A stretch of 64,000 nt of DNA from Glycomyces sambucus (GCF_900102815.1 NZ_FNGF01000005.1:1-64000), one strand, 5' to 3'. Shown: positions 16,551 through 25,802, counted from the stretch's first letter. Made by a program: numbers and translations. The notes: generated by a model from the sequence alone, not told the origin.

Positions 16551-16868
16551 GTGTCCGATCGCTCCGTCGACCCCGATGCCCTCGCCGAGTTCCGCGAGGT
16601 CGCCCAGGGCCGCTTGGATTTCCTCGAAACCCTGATCGAACGGCTGCGGCACGGCAACGAACTCGGAGTGGAGCCCGGCTTCGGGCTCCTCGACTCGGGC
16701 CAGACCGCCCGCGAGATGTACCGCGAATTCCACCGCCAGACCTGGTCCAACCTCCAGGACCTCAAAGCCGACCTGGCCGGCATCATCTCCACCGTCGACG
16801 CCGTCGCCGTACGCGCCGTCGAGACCGATGACGCCTCGGCCGCCAACCTGTCGCGAAGGGAGGCGTGA
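16551..16868 (+). CDS. small WXG-like helical protein, partner A
   Basis: 105 residues from GTG 16551, with GGAG 9 bases upstream. Predicted two-helix hairpin: VDPDALAEFREVAQGRLDFLETLIERL, then FGLLDSGQTAREMYREFHRQTWSNLQDLKADLAGIISTVD. Two paralogues in the window (49903 and 50483) share a pattern of VDPxAL, FG(M/L)LD, YxxFHxxTWxNLQxL. The conserved TW-NLQ sits where a WxG turn would be in ESX proteins. It overlaps the next gene (GTGA at 16865) or lies 5 bases from its ATG. It is probably the folding or secretion partner of the large protein that follows. Confidence 0.7.
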   Translation: MSDRSVDPDALAEFREVAQGRLDFLETLIERLRHGNELGVEPGFGLLDSGQTAREMYREFHRQTWSNLQDLKADLAGIISTVDAVAVRAVETDDASAANLSRREA

Positions 16869-16873
16869 ACGAC

Positions 16874-18478
16874 ATGCCCGAGACCCAGACCAGCGGCGAC
16901 ACCGGCCGCGACGACGACGAGCGCGACGACGAGCGCGACGAAGACGACGACGAGCGCGACGACGAGGACCGGGAGGACGACGAGGACGGCGACCACCGCG
17001 GCCGCGACCGCGACGACCACCCCCGCGGCCCCCGCGAGGAGTACGAGAACAACGCGCCCGACGACTCCACCGTCGTGGAGTACCAGCGCCGCGACGCCGA
17101 CGCGCTCTTCCTCTCCGGAGAACCCTGCGGCTACGGCAGCTGCCAGAACGTCTTCAACGAGGCCGAGGCCGCCTGGATCAAGCTCGTGTCGGCCATCCCC
17201 ATCGCCGGCCAGGTCCAGATGCTCACCGTCGAGACCAAGGGCACCCCCGCGCCGAGCCAGGACAGCATCCGCAACCTGGTCGCCGAGGTCCGCCCCGACG
17301 ACCCCGACAAGTACGCCCTCCGCATGGTCAGCGAGCACTGGCAGACCTTCAAGAATGACTTCGACACCGACCCCGCCAACGGGATCGCGCCGATGCTCAA
17401 GTCCGGCCTGCGCACGCTCTCCGAGACCTGGAAGGGCACCGACTTCGACGCGTTCGCCGAACAGGTCGAGATCGTCCTCGGCAACTGCGCCTCCGTGTGC
17501 GACGACATCGGCGACGCCACCACCGGCGCCGTCGGGCTCCTGGAGCAGAAGGCCGACGAGTTCTTCGGCCTCCAGGGCGGCGACTCCGGCGAACTGCCGT
17601 ACCCCGCGCCGCTGTACTGGATCTCCGACATGGAGTCCATGTTCACCGACCCGCTCGTCCACGTGCGGCCCCCGTTCCGCAGCGGCTGGTGCGACGTCAC
17701 CGCCGGCTGCGACAACGACGGCGGCCTCATCGGGGCCCTGCTGGAACTCGGCGGCTTCGAGAAGGACTATGTGTCCGAGGTCCAGGACTACGTCGAGAAC
17801 CAGACCGACCACTACATGCGCAAGCACAAGAACGACGAACCGCCGATCACCGAGGAGCAGGCGCGCGCCTGGGCGCAGGCCGACGCCAACAACAACATCA
17901 CCGCCGACGTCAACGCCGGCATCGACGACTACAACTCGCGCTCGCAGATCGCGAACGAGGACGTCGTGAACCGGTGGGAGAACGCGGAGGAGTCGGCCTC
18001 GACGTTCGAACCCGAGGCGTACCCGTCGAGCCCCTCGACGTTCCGCGACTCCTCCGACATGCTCGCCGACGGGTACGGCGGCCTCGACGGCGGCTCCGGC
18101 GGCCTCACGGGCGGCCTGCCCTCCGGCGGCGACGGCCTCGAACCGCCCGGCGGCGGGGGCGCGGGCGGCGGAGGCGGCGGCATCAGCGGCGGCCTGGCCT
18201 CCGGCGGCGCCGGCGGCGCGACCATGGGCAGCGGCGGGAACTTCCCCGTCGGCGCGGCCTCCGCGACGGGCCTCGGCGCGGCCGGCAACACGGCCGCCGG
18301 GCTGGGCGGCGGTGTCGGTGGCGGCGGCATGGGCGGCATGATGGGCGGCGGCATGGCCGGCGGCGGCCGCGGCATGGGCGGCGAGGACGGCGCCGAAGGC
18401 GAGCACAAGGACTGGCTCGAGGAGGACGAGGAGATCTGGGGCATCATCCGCGATGCCGAAGAGGACCCGTACGCCTGA
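16874..18478 (+). CDS. large DPYA-tailed WXG-containing protein, paralogue A
   Basis: 534 residues from ATG 16874, chosen because GAAGGGAGG is about 11 bases upstream; GTG 16865 is in frame. Order: an Asp/Arg-repetitive disordered N-terminus of about 55 residues; a CGYGSC...EAAWIKLVSAIP motif (Cx4C then SAIP); a helical region with SETWKGTDFDAFAEQV (WxG); GGDSGELPYPAP; HVRPP; a second helical region; and a Gly-rich low-complexity tail (about residues 395-510) ending in EEDPYA. Two paralogues (48336, 51594) share all of these. No signal peptide, so T7SS-type export is likely. Function unknown. Confidence 0.72.
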   Translation: MPETQTSGDTGRDDDERDDERDEDDDERDDEDREDDEDGDHRGRDRDDHPRGPREEYENNAPDDSTVVEYQRRDADALFLSGEPCGYGSCQNVFNEAEAAWIKLVSAIPIAGQVQMLTVETKGTPAPSQDSIRNLVAEVRPDDPDKYALRMVSEHWQTFKNDFDTDPANGIAPMLKSGLRTLSETWKGTDFDAFAEQVEIVLGNCASVCDDIGDATTGAVGLLEQKADEFFGLQGGDSGELPYPAPLYWISDMESMFTDPLVHVRPPFRSGWCDVTAGCDNDGGLIGALLELGGFEKDYVSEVQDYVENQTDHYMRKHKNDEPPITEEQARAWAQADANNNITADVNAGIDDYNSRSQIANEDVVNRWENAEESASTFEPEAYPSSPSTFRDSSDMLADGYGGLDGGSGGLTGGLPSGGDGLEPPGGGGAGGGGGGISGGLASGGAGGATMGSGGNFPVGAASATGLGAAGNTAAGLGGGVGGGGMGGMMGGGMAGGGRGMGGEDGAEGEHKDWLEEDEEIWGIIRDAEEDPYA

Positions 18479-18503
18479 CCGGACCCCTTGCGCGACAGCA
18501 CGA

Positions 18504-18540
18504 AGCGGCGCCCCGGAGCAGTGAGCTCCGGGGCGCCGCT
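18504..18540 (+). terminator. terminator after the paralogue A pair
   Basis: A perfect 16-bp stem (18504-18519 with 18525-18540) with a 5-nt AGTGA loop, 26 bases after the stop codon. Confidence 0.85.
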
Positions 18541-18687
18541 CACTCGTCCGGGTGAACCTCCGGGTCGCGGCGGGCCGCGGACCGGATTCCTGTCGGACCC
18601 GCGGGGGAGGATCGGCGGCAGGCTCCCCGGGTGGGTGGGGGAAGCAGGAGGGCCGGACGGAGCGGGGCCCGCCGGCCCTAGACTCCA

Positions 18688-18735
18688 CCGTCCTTAGACC
18701 TCGCCGTTCTTAGACCTTGCCGTTCTTAGACCTCG
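18688..18735. repeat. 16-bp tandem repeat CCGTTCTTAGACCTCG, three copies
   Basis: Three contiguous copies with one or two substitutions, flanked by weaker half-copies, between the terminator at 18504 and the arabinanase stop. A T-run (18739-18744) follows. Confidence 0.75.
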
Positions 18736-18757
18736 CGGTTTTTTGGCCCCGGCGTTG

Positions 18758-19795
18758 TTAGGCCCCGTCGAGCACCGGCCAGCCGCGGCGCCACTCGATC
18801 GCCTCGATGCCGAGGTCGAAGTGCCCGTCCTCGTGGTACGAGTGGTACGCCATGAGCCCGTTGTGGATCGACTGCCCGCCGGTCGCCACGTAGTCGCCGT
18901 GCGCGCCCAGGACCAGCGTCCCGCCGCCCTCGGTCAGCTCCACCCCGTCACGGTCGGTGAACGGCCCCGTCGGGGACGTCGAGCGCCCCACCCGGATGCT
19001 GTACGTCGAGTCCGCGCCCGCGCAGCACCCGTCCCACGACGTGAAGAGGTAGTAGTACCGGCCGTGCTTCACCAGCGAGGGCGCCTCGATCCCTGCGCCG
19101 CCGCGCCCCGCCACGAACACCGGGGCCGCACCGCGCTTCACCTTCCCCGAGGGCCAGGAGAGCTCGAGCATGTAGATCCCGCTCCACCAGGACCCGTAGG
19201 CCATGTAGCGCTTCCCGCCGGCCTCCAGGACCGCCGGGTCGATCGCGTTGTACGGGTCGCCCGGGTTCGACTCCCACACCTGGCCCCGGTCCACCCACTC
19301 GTAGTCGGGGTCCGCCGGGTCGAGCGTGGTGTTGGTCGCCAGGCCGATGACCGAGCGCTGGCGGCCGAAGGTGGAGGCGGAGTAGTAGAGGTAGAAGTCG
19401 CCGTCGTCCTCGACGATCTCGGGCGCCCACAGGTTGTCGACCCCGGGGACGGCCTCGGTGAGCCACGCGGGCTTGACGTCCCACACGGTGTCGGTGTAGC
19501 TCCAGGTGGCGCCGTCGTCGAGCGAGGTGCGGATGGTGATGTTGCCCTGGCCGAGCGGGCCCCACCCGGTCGCGAACACGTACCAGGGCCCGCCCTCCTC
19601 GCAGGAGGCGTACAGGCCCGGGTCGTGGGCGCCGAGGTCGCCGCCGAGCGCCCCGGGGGCCTCGGCCTCGCAGCCCCGGCCGTGCCCGTGCCCGCCGCCG
19701 CGACCGGGGTCGGCGAGCGCGGGCGATCCCGAGGCGACGAGCGCCGCGACGGCGAGGACCGACGCGGCGAGGAGGGGTATGCGCTTTCTTCTCAT
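18758..19795 (-). CDS. secreted GH43 arabinan endo-1,5-alpha-L-arabinosidase
   Basis: 345 residues. Signal peptide MRRKRIPLLAASVLAVAALVASGSPALA, then a His/Gly-rich linker and a GH43 five-bladed propeller. AHDPGLY carries the general base Asp, AIDPAVLE the pKa-modulating Asp and GIEAPSLV the acid Glu. WAPEIVEDDGDFYLYYSAS is another family block, and DGCCAG may form a disulfide. It would cut alpha-1,5-arabinan outside the cell. A TGTTAT-CGAGAACA palindrome 45 bp upstream suggests LacI-family control. Monocistronic. Confidence 0.9.
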   Translation of the reverse strand: MRRKRIPLLAASVLAVAALVASGSPALADPGRGGGHGHGRGCEAEAPGALGGDLGAHDPGLYASCEEGGPWYVFATGWGPLGQGNITIRTSLDDGATWSYTDTVWDVKPAWLTEAVPGVDNLWAPEIVEDDGDFYLYYSASTFGRQRSVIGLATNTTLDPADPDYEWVDRGQVWESNPGDPYNAIDPAVLEAGGKRYMAYGSWWSGIYMLELSWPSGKVKRGAAPVFVAGRGGAGIEAPSLVKHGRYYYLFTSWDGCCAGADSTYSIRVGRSTSPTGPFTDRDGVELTEGGGTLVLGAHGDYVATGGQSIHNGLMAYHSYHEDGHFDLGIEAIEWRRGWPVLDGA

Positions 19796-19839
19796 GGCGG
19801 ACCACCTTGTCCTGGAATCGAGGAATTGAGACGAGTCGA

Positions 19840-19853
19840 TGTTATCGAGAACA
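19840..19853. promoter_or_regulatory. operator candidate of the arabinanase gene
   Basis: TGTTATCGAGAACA is a 14-bp palindrome with one mismatched pair and a central CG, of LacI/GalR type. It lies 45-58 bp upstream of the start codon. Confidence 0.5.
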
Positions 19854-19994
19854 CATGGTCGGGGTCAAACACCGTCGGGGCCAGACGCGGCCGCGACCGG
19901 CCCGCGCCGCGGCAGGACACCCGGCCAGCGAACCCGGCCGCATCCGGACACCAGTCGAAGCCGTCCTCCTCCTACGCTCCCCGGGGCACGCGAA

Positions 19995-20026
19995 AGGGCG
20001 CCCGCCGCATCCGCGGCGAGCGCCCT
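19995..20026 (-). terminator. terminator of the subtilase gene
   Basis: Imperfect hairpin: AGGGCG (19995-20000) pairs with CGCCCT (20021-20026) and CGCCGC (20003-20008) with GCGGCG (20013-20018), loop ATCC. On the minus strand a short T-run follows. Confidence 0.7.
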
Positions 20027-20060
20027 CCCGTCTGTCACCTCGCTAGGCGTTCAAACGCCC

Positions 20061-23000
20061 TCAGGTCGCGATGCCCACGACCGTCGCGTCGATCGGCTCG
20101 CCGTCCGCCGCGTAGTCCAGCGTCCCGAGGTAGCGCGCGCCCTCCTCCAGGCCCGACCACGACACCGACAACTCGTACGCGCCGCCGGTCGTGACCGGCT
20201 GCTCGGCCGGGGTCACCGCGAGGTTCCCCTCGTCCGAACCCGGCACGACCCACGAGTGCAGGCTCGCCTCAAGCGGCGAGGGACCCGCCCACTCGTCGAC
20301 GAACACCACGAACGTGTAGCCGCCCGGCAGCGTCACCGTCTCGTTCGAACCGCCCGAGGCCGAGTAGCCGACCAGCGTCAGCTCCCCGCCCTCCTTCAGG
20401 TACACGAACAGGTCCAGGTCGGTGCCCGTCGGGTGCTCCTCCTCGAACGTCGCGAAGCGCACCAGCGCCGCGTCGGCCGGCGTCGTGAACTCGTACGACA
20501 CCGCGTGCGAGCTCTCCACCGGCGAATCCGACGGGAACGTCGACGAGTCCGGGTCGGTCAGCGTCGAGGTCGAGACCTCCGACGCCACCAGGCCCGACAC
20601 CGACGCGCCCAGCGTCCCCTCGAAGCCCGACAGGCCCGACAGGTCCTCCGAACCCGAAGCGCCCGTGAGCGACACCTCGTCGGCCGCCGCGAGCTGCGAC
20701 GGCTTCACCGTGATCGGCGAACGCACTTCGTGCTCCGTGCGGTTGCCCTTCGTCTCCACCCAGGTGATGTCGCCGAACGACCACTCGCCGAACGCCGCGT
20801 CAGTGCGCGTGATCGTCAGCGTGTACGTCGTCGACTCGCCCGCCTTCAACGTGAACCGGGACTTGTCGACCTCGACCTCGAAGCCCGCGGGCGCCGTGAT
20901 CTCGGCCTTGTACGTCGACTTCTTGTCCGACGCGTTCGTCACCGTACGGGTCACCTCGTAGACGCCGGTCAGCTCCGCGACCGTGATCGACGGGTAGTTG
21001 AGCTGCGACGGGTCAATCGAACCCAGAGCGTCGCAGTTCGACTGGATCTTGTACGCCTCCGGCGTGCCGCAGATGTACTGGATCCACTCCACCGGAGTCG
21101 ACTCGTACACCAGGCCCGGGTCGAACATCTCCGCGCCGTCGGCGTGGCCCGCACCGAAGTCGAACGGGGTCGCGTCCGCGCCCGCCCGCTGGATCGGGTC
21201 GCCTTCCTGGTCCTCCTGGTACGCCGTCGTCATGATCGCCGACTTGATCGCCATCGGCGACCAGCCCGGGTTCTCCGACTTCAGCAGCGCCGCGAGGCCC
21301 GCGACGTGCGGGCTCGCCATCGACGTGCCCTGGTTGGTACCGAAGTCGTTGCCCGCGTGGTTGTCAGGAGTGACACCCGCGACGACCTCCATGCCCGGGG
21401 CCGTGATGTCCGGCTTCAGCAGGTTCTGGCCCGCCGCGAGCGCCGGACCGTTCGACGAGAAGTCCGCCATCACCGGGGCGTTCTTGTCCTCCAGCTCCGA
21501 ACCCTCGACCTCGATCTTCGGGTTGGCGCGCGCGCCCACCCACTCCGAGAAGTCCTGGCCGTCCTCATAGGACAGGTGCAGGACCGGGACCGCCTGCGAC
21601 GTCACGACGCTCGCCGGACCCCGCTCGAACTGGTCCACCACGATCAGCGCCTTGCCGCCGAGCGAGGCGATGTAGTCCGCGTTGTCCGAGAACAGGTTCC
21701 CGCGGACGCAGACGATCGCCTTGCCCGCGACCAGCTCCGCGTCCAGCGTGCCCGCGTTGCACGTCGCCGCCGCGGACGGATCGGCCCCGTCGAGCGCGAC
21801 GTCCTCGGCCAGGCGCACCTTCCACTCGGCCTCGCCGACCATTCCCGCGGCCTCGACCTCGGTGCGGCCGTACTCGATCTCGGTGCGGAACGTCTTGTCG
21901 TGCGACGACGCCGCGACCGTGGTCACCCACGGCTCCTGGTGGTCGACCGTGGAGGTCGGGCCGTCGTTGCCGGCGCTGGCCGCCACGAAGACGCCCGCCG
22001 CGGCCGCGTTGAAGAACGCGATCGACACGGAGTCGACGAACTCGGGGGTGCCGGTCGAGCCGATCGAGAAGTTGATGACGTCGACGCCGTCGGCCACGGC
22101 CGCTTCGATACCGGCCACGAGGTCCAGGCCGGAGCAGCCGCCCCAGCAGACCTTGTAGGCGGCGACGCGGGCGGCCGGCGCGATGCCGGAGAACGTCCCG
22201 AGGTTCTCGCCGTCGATCTTGACCTTGGTCTTGTAGTTGCCGGCGGCCGTGGTGGCGGTGTGGGTGCCGTGGCCGTCGGAGTCGCGCGGCGACGCGTAGC
22301 TCGCGGCGGAGACCCCGCGGGCGTCGAACCAGCGGGCGCCGATGAGCTTGTTGTTGCACTCGATGTTGCCGGCCGGGTCCTCGTCCTCGCCGGTCTCGCA
22401 CTCGCCGTTCCACTTGGCGTCGATCTCGGCCTGGTCGGGGCGCGGCTCGGAGAGCGGCGCGAGGGCCGGGTTCTCGGGCCAGACGCCGGTGTCGAGGACG
22501 CCGACGATGACGCCTTCACCGGCGTGCTTGGCGGAGCCGAACTCCTCTTCCCAGGCGCCGTCCTTGCCGGAGACGTCGAGGAAGCCGGTGGCGTCGATCG
22601 CGCCGGTCGGCTGGTAGATGACGTCGGGGATGACCGCGAGGACCTCGTCGCTGGCGGCCAGCTCCTCGGCCTCGGCGGCGGTGAGGTGGGCACCGAAGCC
22701 GTTGAGGACCGTGTCGTACTGGGTCAGCGCGTCCACGTCGAACTCGTCGATGACGTCGGCGCGCTCGTCGGCGAGGAAGCCGGCGTACTCCTCGACCGCG
22801 TCGGCGGCGAAGTCGATCGTGCCGCCCTCCGCGGGGGCGGTCGCGTCGAGGCCGGAGACGCCGCCGTCATAGGTGGCGATGGGGTCGGCCGCGAGCTGGA
22901 CGACGTAGTAGCCGTCCTCGTACTCGACCGGCGCGGTGGCCTCTTTGAAGTACTGCGGCACGACCTCGGGCAGCGAGGGGTCGGCCGAGGCCGGACCCGC

Positions 23001-23117
23001 GGCGGCGGTGAGGCCGGCGACCACCAGCGGGACGGCGGCGGCCGCGGCCGCGGCTCTGGTTCCTGCTCTGGTGCGCCCTCGGGCGCGCCGAGATCGGTGT
23101 GGGTACGGAGTTCCCAT
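20061..23117 (-). CDS. secreted S8 family serine peptidase (plant-subtilase-like)
   Basis: 1018 residues from ATG 23117, with GAGGAG upstream. Layout: twin-basic signal peptide cut after AGPASA; an I9-like propeptide (VVQLAADPIATYDG...VLNGFGAHLTAAEAEEL); a peptidase domain with Asp in VGVLDTGVWPE (about residue 208), His in DSDGHGTHTA (about 284), Asn in ASAGNDG and Ser in GTSMASPHVAGL (about 597). A PA insert (VCVRGNLFSDN...GKALIVVDQFERGP) lies between His and Ser. A C-terminal Fn3-like domain (VTRTVTNASDKKSTY) and a further beta domain follow. It degrades extracellular proteins. It lies next to the arabinanase and has its own terminator. Confidence 0.93.
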   Translation of the reverse strand: MGTPYPHRSRRARGRTRAGTRAAAAAAAVPLVVAGLTAAAGPASADPSLPEVVPQYFKEATAPVEYEDGYYVVQLAADPIATYDGGVSGLDATAPAEGGTIDFAADAVEEYAGFLADERADVIDEFDVDALTQYDTVLNGFGAHLTAAEAEELAASDEVLAVIPDVIYQPTGAIDATGFLDVSGKDGAWEEEFGSAKHAGEGVIVGVLDTGVWPENPALAPLSEPRPDQAEIDAKWNGECETGEDEDPAGNIECNNKLIGARWFDARGVSAASYASPRDSDGHGTHTATTAAGNYKTKVKIDGENLGTFSGIAPAARVAAYKVCWGGCSGLDLVAGIEAAVADGVDVINFSIGSTGTPEFVDSVSIAFFNAAAAGVFVAASAGNDGPTSTVDHQEPWVTTVAASSHDKTFRTEIEYGRTEVEAAGMVGEAEWKVRLAEDVALDGADPSAAATCNAGTLDAELVAGKAIVCVRGNLFSDNADYIASLGGKALIVVDQFERGPASVVTSQAVPVLHLSYEDGQDFSEWVGARANPKIEVEGSELEDKNAPVMADFSSNGPALAAGQNLLKPDITAPGMEVVAGVTPDNHAGNDFGTNQGTSMASPHVAGLAALLKSENPGWSPMAIKSAIMTTAYQEDQEGDPIQRAGADATPFDFGAGHADGAEMFDPGLVYESTPVEWIQYICGTPEAYKIQSNCDALGSIDPSQLNYPSITVAELTGVYEVTRTVTNASDKKSTYKAEITAPAGFEVEVDKSRFTLKAGESTTYTLTITRTDAAFGEWSFGDITWVETKGNRTEHEVRSPITVKPSQLAAADEVSLTGASGSEDLSGLSGFEGTLGASVSGLVASEVSTSTLTDPDSSTFPSDSPVESSHAVSYEFTTPADAALVRFATFEEEHPTGTDLDLFVYLKEGGELTLVGYSASGGSNETVTLPGGYTFVVFVDEWAGPSPLEASLHSWVVPGSDEGNLAVTPAEQPVTTGGAYELSVSWSGLEEGARYLGTLDYAADGEPIDATVVGIAT

Positions 23118-23352
23118 GTTGCGATGAGCTCCTCTCAAGGGGGGTGCGCACCGCGGAGGGTGACTGATCCTCCACCGCAAGGTCACTTGGGGTGGCCGCG
23201 GCGCACGGAAAAGAGCCTATTGCGAGGAAGGTTCGGTTGTAAACCCTCGTCAGAGGAGTTGATCCCGATCCGGCATGACTGTTATGGGGCCGTTACATAG
23301 GACGCGGCAGCGACGGAATATTCACTGAATTCCATACGTCAACGGGAGCGGT

Positions 23353-23943
23353 CTACCAGCGCCACCACAGGAAACGGCGCTCGTGCCGGAACGTCACCGA
23401 ACTCGCCTTCGCCTTGCCCGAGAAGGTGAAGCGAATGCCCGTACCTCCTTTGTAGGGGGCGTGATTCGATATCGAACTCGCCATGACGTCCGTATTGTCG
23501 TCCGCCGCATAGGCGCCCTGCGGCAGGACCACCTCGAGCGAGGACGCGATGAGGTTGACGTCGATGTCGACCCTGCCCGAGCGGATGACCGCGTGGCGGC
23601 AGTCGAGCTTCACGGAGCTGGCCTTGGCGTCGATGACCAGGCGCGGGGGGACGACCCAGTCGCCCTTGCGCTCCATGGACGACGCTTTCGGGGCGAGGCG
23701 CATCTCGGCGGGGGCATTCGGGTGCGCGGGGGCCGAGGGCGGCGGGACGGCGAGCGCGCCGGTGGGCTCGGGGAGGTCGGCGAGGAGGCGCTGGACCTCG
23801 GCGTAGGTGCGGGCCTCGTACGCCTTCCCGGACCGCTCGGCGAACTCGTTGAGGTCGAGGCGGCCCTCCTCGGTGGCGGCGTGGAGGCGCGCGATGACGG
23901 CTTCGCGCTCGGCATTCGAGATGCGGAGGTTCGGATCGGTCAT
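23353..23943 (-). CDS. DUF1707 protein with LiaF-like C-terminal domain
   Basis: 196 residues. The N-terminal DUF1707 motif is LRISNAEREAVIARLHAATEEGRLDLNEFAERSGKAYEARTYAEVQRLLADLP. After a Pro/Ala linker the C-terminal half (KASSVKLDCRHAVIRSGRVDIDVNLIASSLEVVLP) repeats an ASS/ASSVxL pattern, resembling the beta-helical LiaF/DUF2154-like domain used in envelope-stress sensing. It ends in an aromatic RRFLWWRW. No membrane segment. It may work with envelope-stress regulators, by analogy only. Confidence 0.75.
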   Translation of the reverse strand: MTDPNLRISNAEREAVIARLHAATEEGRLDLNEFAERSGKAYEARTYAEVQRLLADLPEPTGALAVPPPSAPAHPNAPAEMRLAPKASSMERKGDWVVPPRLVIDAKASSVKLDCRHAVIRSGRVDIDVNLIASSLEVVLPQGAYAADDNTDVMASSISNHAPYKGGTGIRFTFSGKAKASSVTFRHERRFLWWRW

Positions 23944-23978
23944 GCGCGCGGTGTCCCTGCAAGCGGTGCCATGGCTAC

Positions 23979-24416
23979 TCATCTTCTCGTCGGGCCGGGG
24001 TTGAGGCGCCGCGGCCGTCGCACCAGGCCGCCGTTGCACCATTCGTGGTAGTCGAACAGGTCCGGCTGGCGGATGAGCGCTTTGGTGTTGGCTGCCCACA
24101 GTCCAACATACTGGTCCCGCGAGCCCGATGCGGTGTCGAGGAGCCGGTCGACGTGCTTGCGCGGGTGCACGCGGAACTTGGTGCGGACGGCGTCGCCGGC
24201 GTAGATGTAGAGGACGTGCAGCGCGAACGACCGCTTCGGGCAGGTCGCGTCCCCGGCGAGCTCCAGCCAGGTGTCGGCGAGCTCGTCGGTGGCGAGGGTG
24301 AGGTCCCACTGGCGCCCCTCGGGGGCGGTCGAGTACGGGTCGAGCGCCCACTCCTTGATCTCCTGCGGCGTGGGCTCGGCCGGACGCGCGAATCCGCTGA
24401 AGGTCCCTTCAGCCAC
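23979..24416 (-). CDS. conserved hypothetical protein, 145 aa
   Basis: A soluble protein, MAEGTFSGFARPAEPTPQEIKEWAL then LTLATDELADTWLELAGD, HVLYIYAGDAVRTKF and LWAANTKALIRQPDLFDYHEWC. The helical, Trp-rich character suggests a small all-alpha fold. I do not recognise the family. Its stop lies 35 bp upstream of the DUF1707/LiaF-like gene on the same strand, so the two may be co-transcribed. Confidence 0.6.
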   Translation of the reverse strand: MAEGTFSGFARPAEPTPQEIKEWALDPYSTAPEGRQWDLTLATDELADTWLELAGDATCPKRSFALHVLYIYAGDAVRTKFRVHPRKHVDRLLDTASGSRDQYVGLWAANTKALIRQPDLFDYHEWCNGGLVRRPRRLNPGPTRR

Positions 24417-24834
24417 GTGCGCTCCCCGCCGTATTCGAACAATGCTCGCACCGATCCTAGCCCGCCCGCGCCTGCGGGCGGCCCGGTGTTTTCACCACCT
24501 GGAAGCCCGTCACCCGGACCGGCCCGAACAGCGCCTCCGGGGCCCCTCCCCCCCGCCCCCACCCCACCCCTCGCCCCCTCCCGAACCCGTCCGTGCGGCA
24601 ACTGCGGCAGGCCGCGCTGGCGTTGCGCCTTGCCCCGAACCCCTCTCCTGCCGCAACCGCGGTCGTGCCCCGGTCGATGGCGCGCCCGAAGTCTGTACTG
24701 CCTTCCTGTCGCGGCCGCGGTCGTTCAGCCGCGGTCGTCCATCCGCCCCACTGCGGCTCCGTCGGGCGCGGCTCCACTCGGCACCAGGGCCTGGCGGTGA
24801 ACGCTCGGCTGCGAGCTCGGGAGGCCGGTCCTGA
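24417..24834. other. non-coding GC-rich stretch
   Basis: About 420 bases with no supportable gene on either strand. A C-tract (24541-24590) and repeated CCGCGGTCGT-like segments (24660-24750) are the only structure I see, plus a CCGCGCCTGCGGGCGG hairpin near 24467-24482. Long translated frames here are GC-bias artefacts. Confidence 0.5.
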
Positions 24835-24889
24835 CGGGTCGGGAGGCGCCTTCCCGGTCCGCCGGACCGGGAAGGCGCCTCCCGACCCG
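24835..24889. terminator. 26-bp perfect hairpin, terminator of the endonuclease-like gene
   Basis: 24835-24860 is exactly complementary to 24864-24889, leaving a 3-nt GCC loop. It lies 16 bases past the stop of the minus-strand gene at 24906. The stem is unusually long and perfect. Confidence 0.8.
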
Positions 24890-24905
24890 ATGCGCGGCCT
24901 CGCTG

Positions 24906-25751
24906 CTACTGCTTCAGGGCCAGGGAGACCTCCTCGATGCTCGTGTTGATGTCGTGGAGCTCGTTGGCGCTCGGGTCCCAGCCCTTGCGCAGGAGGAGGT
25001 CGCGGAGGCGGACCAGCCAGGGGCGCGGGTGCTCCATCACGTCGGAGGCGGTCAGGACCTCGATCTCCCAGCCCAGGTTCTCCAGCAGGTGGTGGCGGCG
25101 CCGGTCGCCGGTCTCGGCGGCGAGGCCCAGGTGGGTCGCCATGCCGTCGTATTCGACACCGACCCGCCACCGCTCCCAGCCGAGGTCGAGGAACCTGGAT
25201 CTGCCGTTCGGCGTGCGGACCCGCAGTTGCGGGACCGGCGCGGGCAGGCCCGCGTCCGAGATGAGGCAGCGGGTCCAGGACTCCATCGGCGACTCGGCGC
25301 GCGGGTCGGCGGCGAGGAGGGCCGCGTTGGCCCGGCGGAGCCGGTCGCCGTGCAGCGGTTCGAGAGCGGCGGCCAGGCGCCGGGTGTCGACCCCGGCGCG
25401 CAGGAACTGGTCGGCGGCGGCGACCGCTTCGAGCCGCGGCAGGTCGGCGGCGCAGTCCACGAGGGTCCGCGCGAGGGTGGTCACTGGGAGGCCGTCGACC
25501 ACCGTGACCTCGGCGAGTGGTGGATCCGAGGAGCTCTCGATCGGCCAGCCGCGCTGGTCGGCGCCCGGTGGAAGCACATCGAAGCCGTGGATCCAGGCCG
25601 CGGTGCGGCCCGTGGCGACCTGGCTGAAATCGGACTCGAAGACCGTCTCGAAGCGTAGGAGCAGGTCCTCGCCGGGGCCGGTCAGGTCGTCCGCCCAGAA
25701 GGGTTCGGGGAGTGTTGCCGTGGTGCTGCGGTACATCGAAATCTGCGTCAT
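24906..25751 (-). CDS. DUF559/Vsr-like endonuclease-domain protein
   Basis: 281 residues. The N-terminal part resembles AbiEi-type proteins (SQVATGRTAAWIHGFDVLP, PVTTLARTLVDCAADLP). The C-terminal PD-(D/E)XK-like domain has SPMESWTRCLISDAGLP, FLDLGWERWRVGVEYDG and LLENLGWEIEVLTASDV. The E-SxxE, D-L-G-W and V-E-Y-D-G positions are the expected catalytic residues of DUF559/Vsr-type nucleases. Widespread in actinobacteria; a role in DNA repair or as an abortive-infection antitoxin-like factor is not settled. Confidence 0.72.
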   Translation of the reverse strand: MTQISMYRSTTATLPEPFWADDLTGPGEDLLLRFETVFESDFSQVATGRTAAWIHGFDVLPPGADQRGWPIESSSDPPLAEVTVVDGLPVTTLARTLVDCAADLPRLEAVAAADQFLRAGVDTRRLAAALEPLHGDRLRRANAALLAADPRAESPMESWTRCLISDAGLPAPVPQLRVRTPNGRSRFLDLGWERWRVGVEYDGMATHLGLAAETGDRRRHHLLENLGWEIEVLTASDVMEHPRPWLVRLRDLLLRKGWDPSANELHDINTSIEEVSLALKQ

Positions 25752-25802
25752 GAGTCAACAGTCGCCGAGATCGCGCCGGGTGTCGAGAAATGATTTCCGG
25801 CC

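Noticed and set aside
24457-24834. Long open frames in the non-coding stretch
   Set aside because: Pro/Arg/Ala-rich translations on both strands with no start signals; typical GC-bias artefacts.
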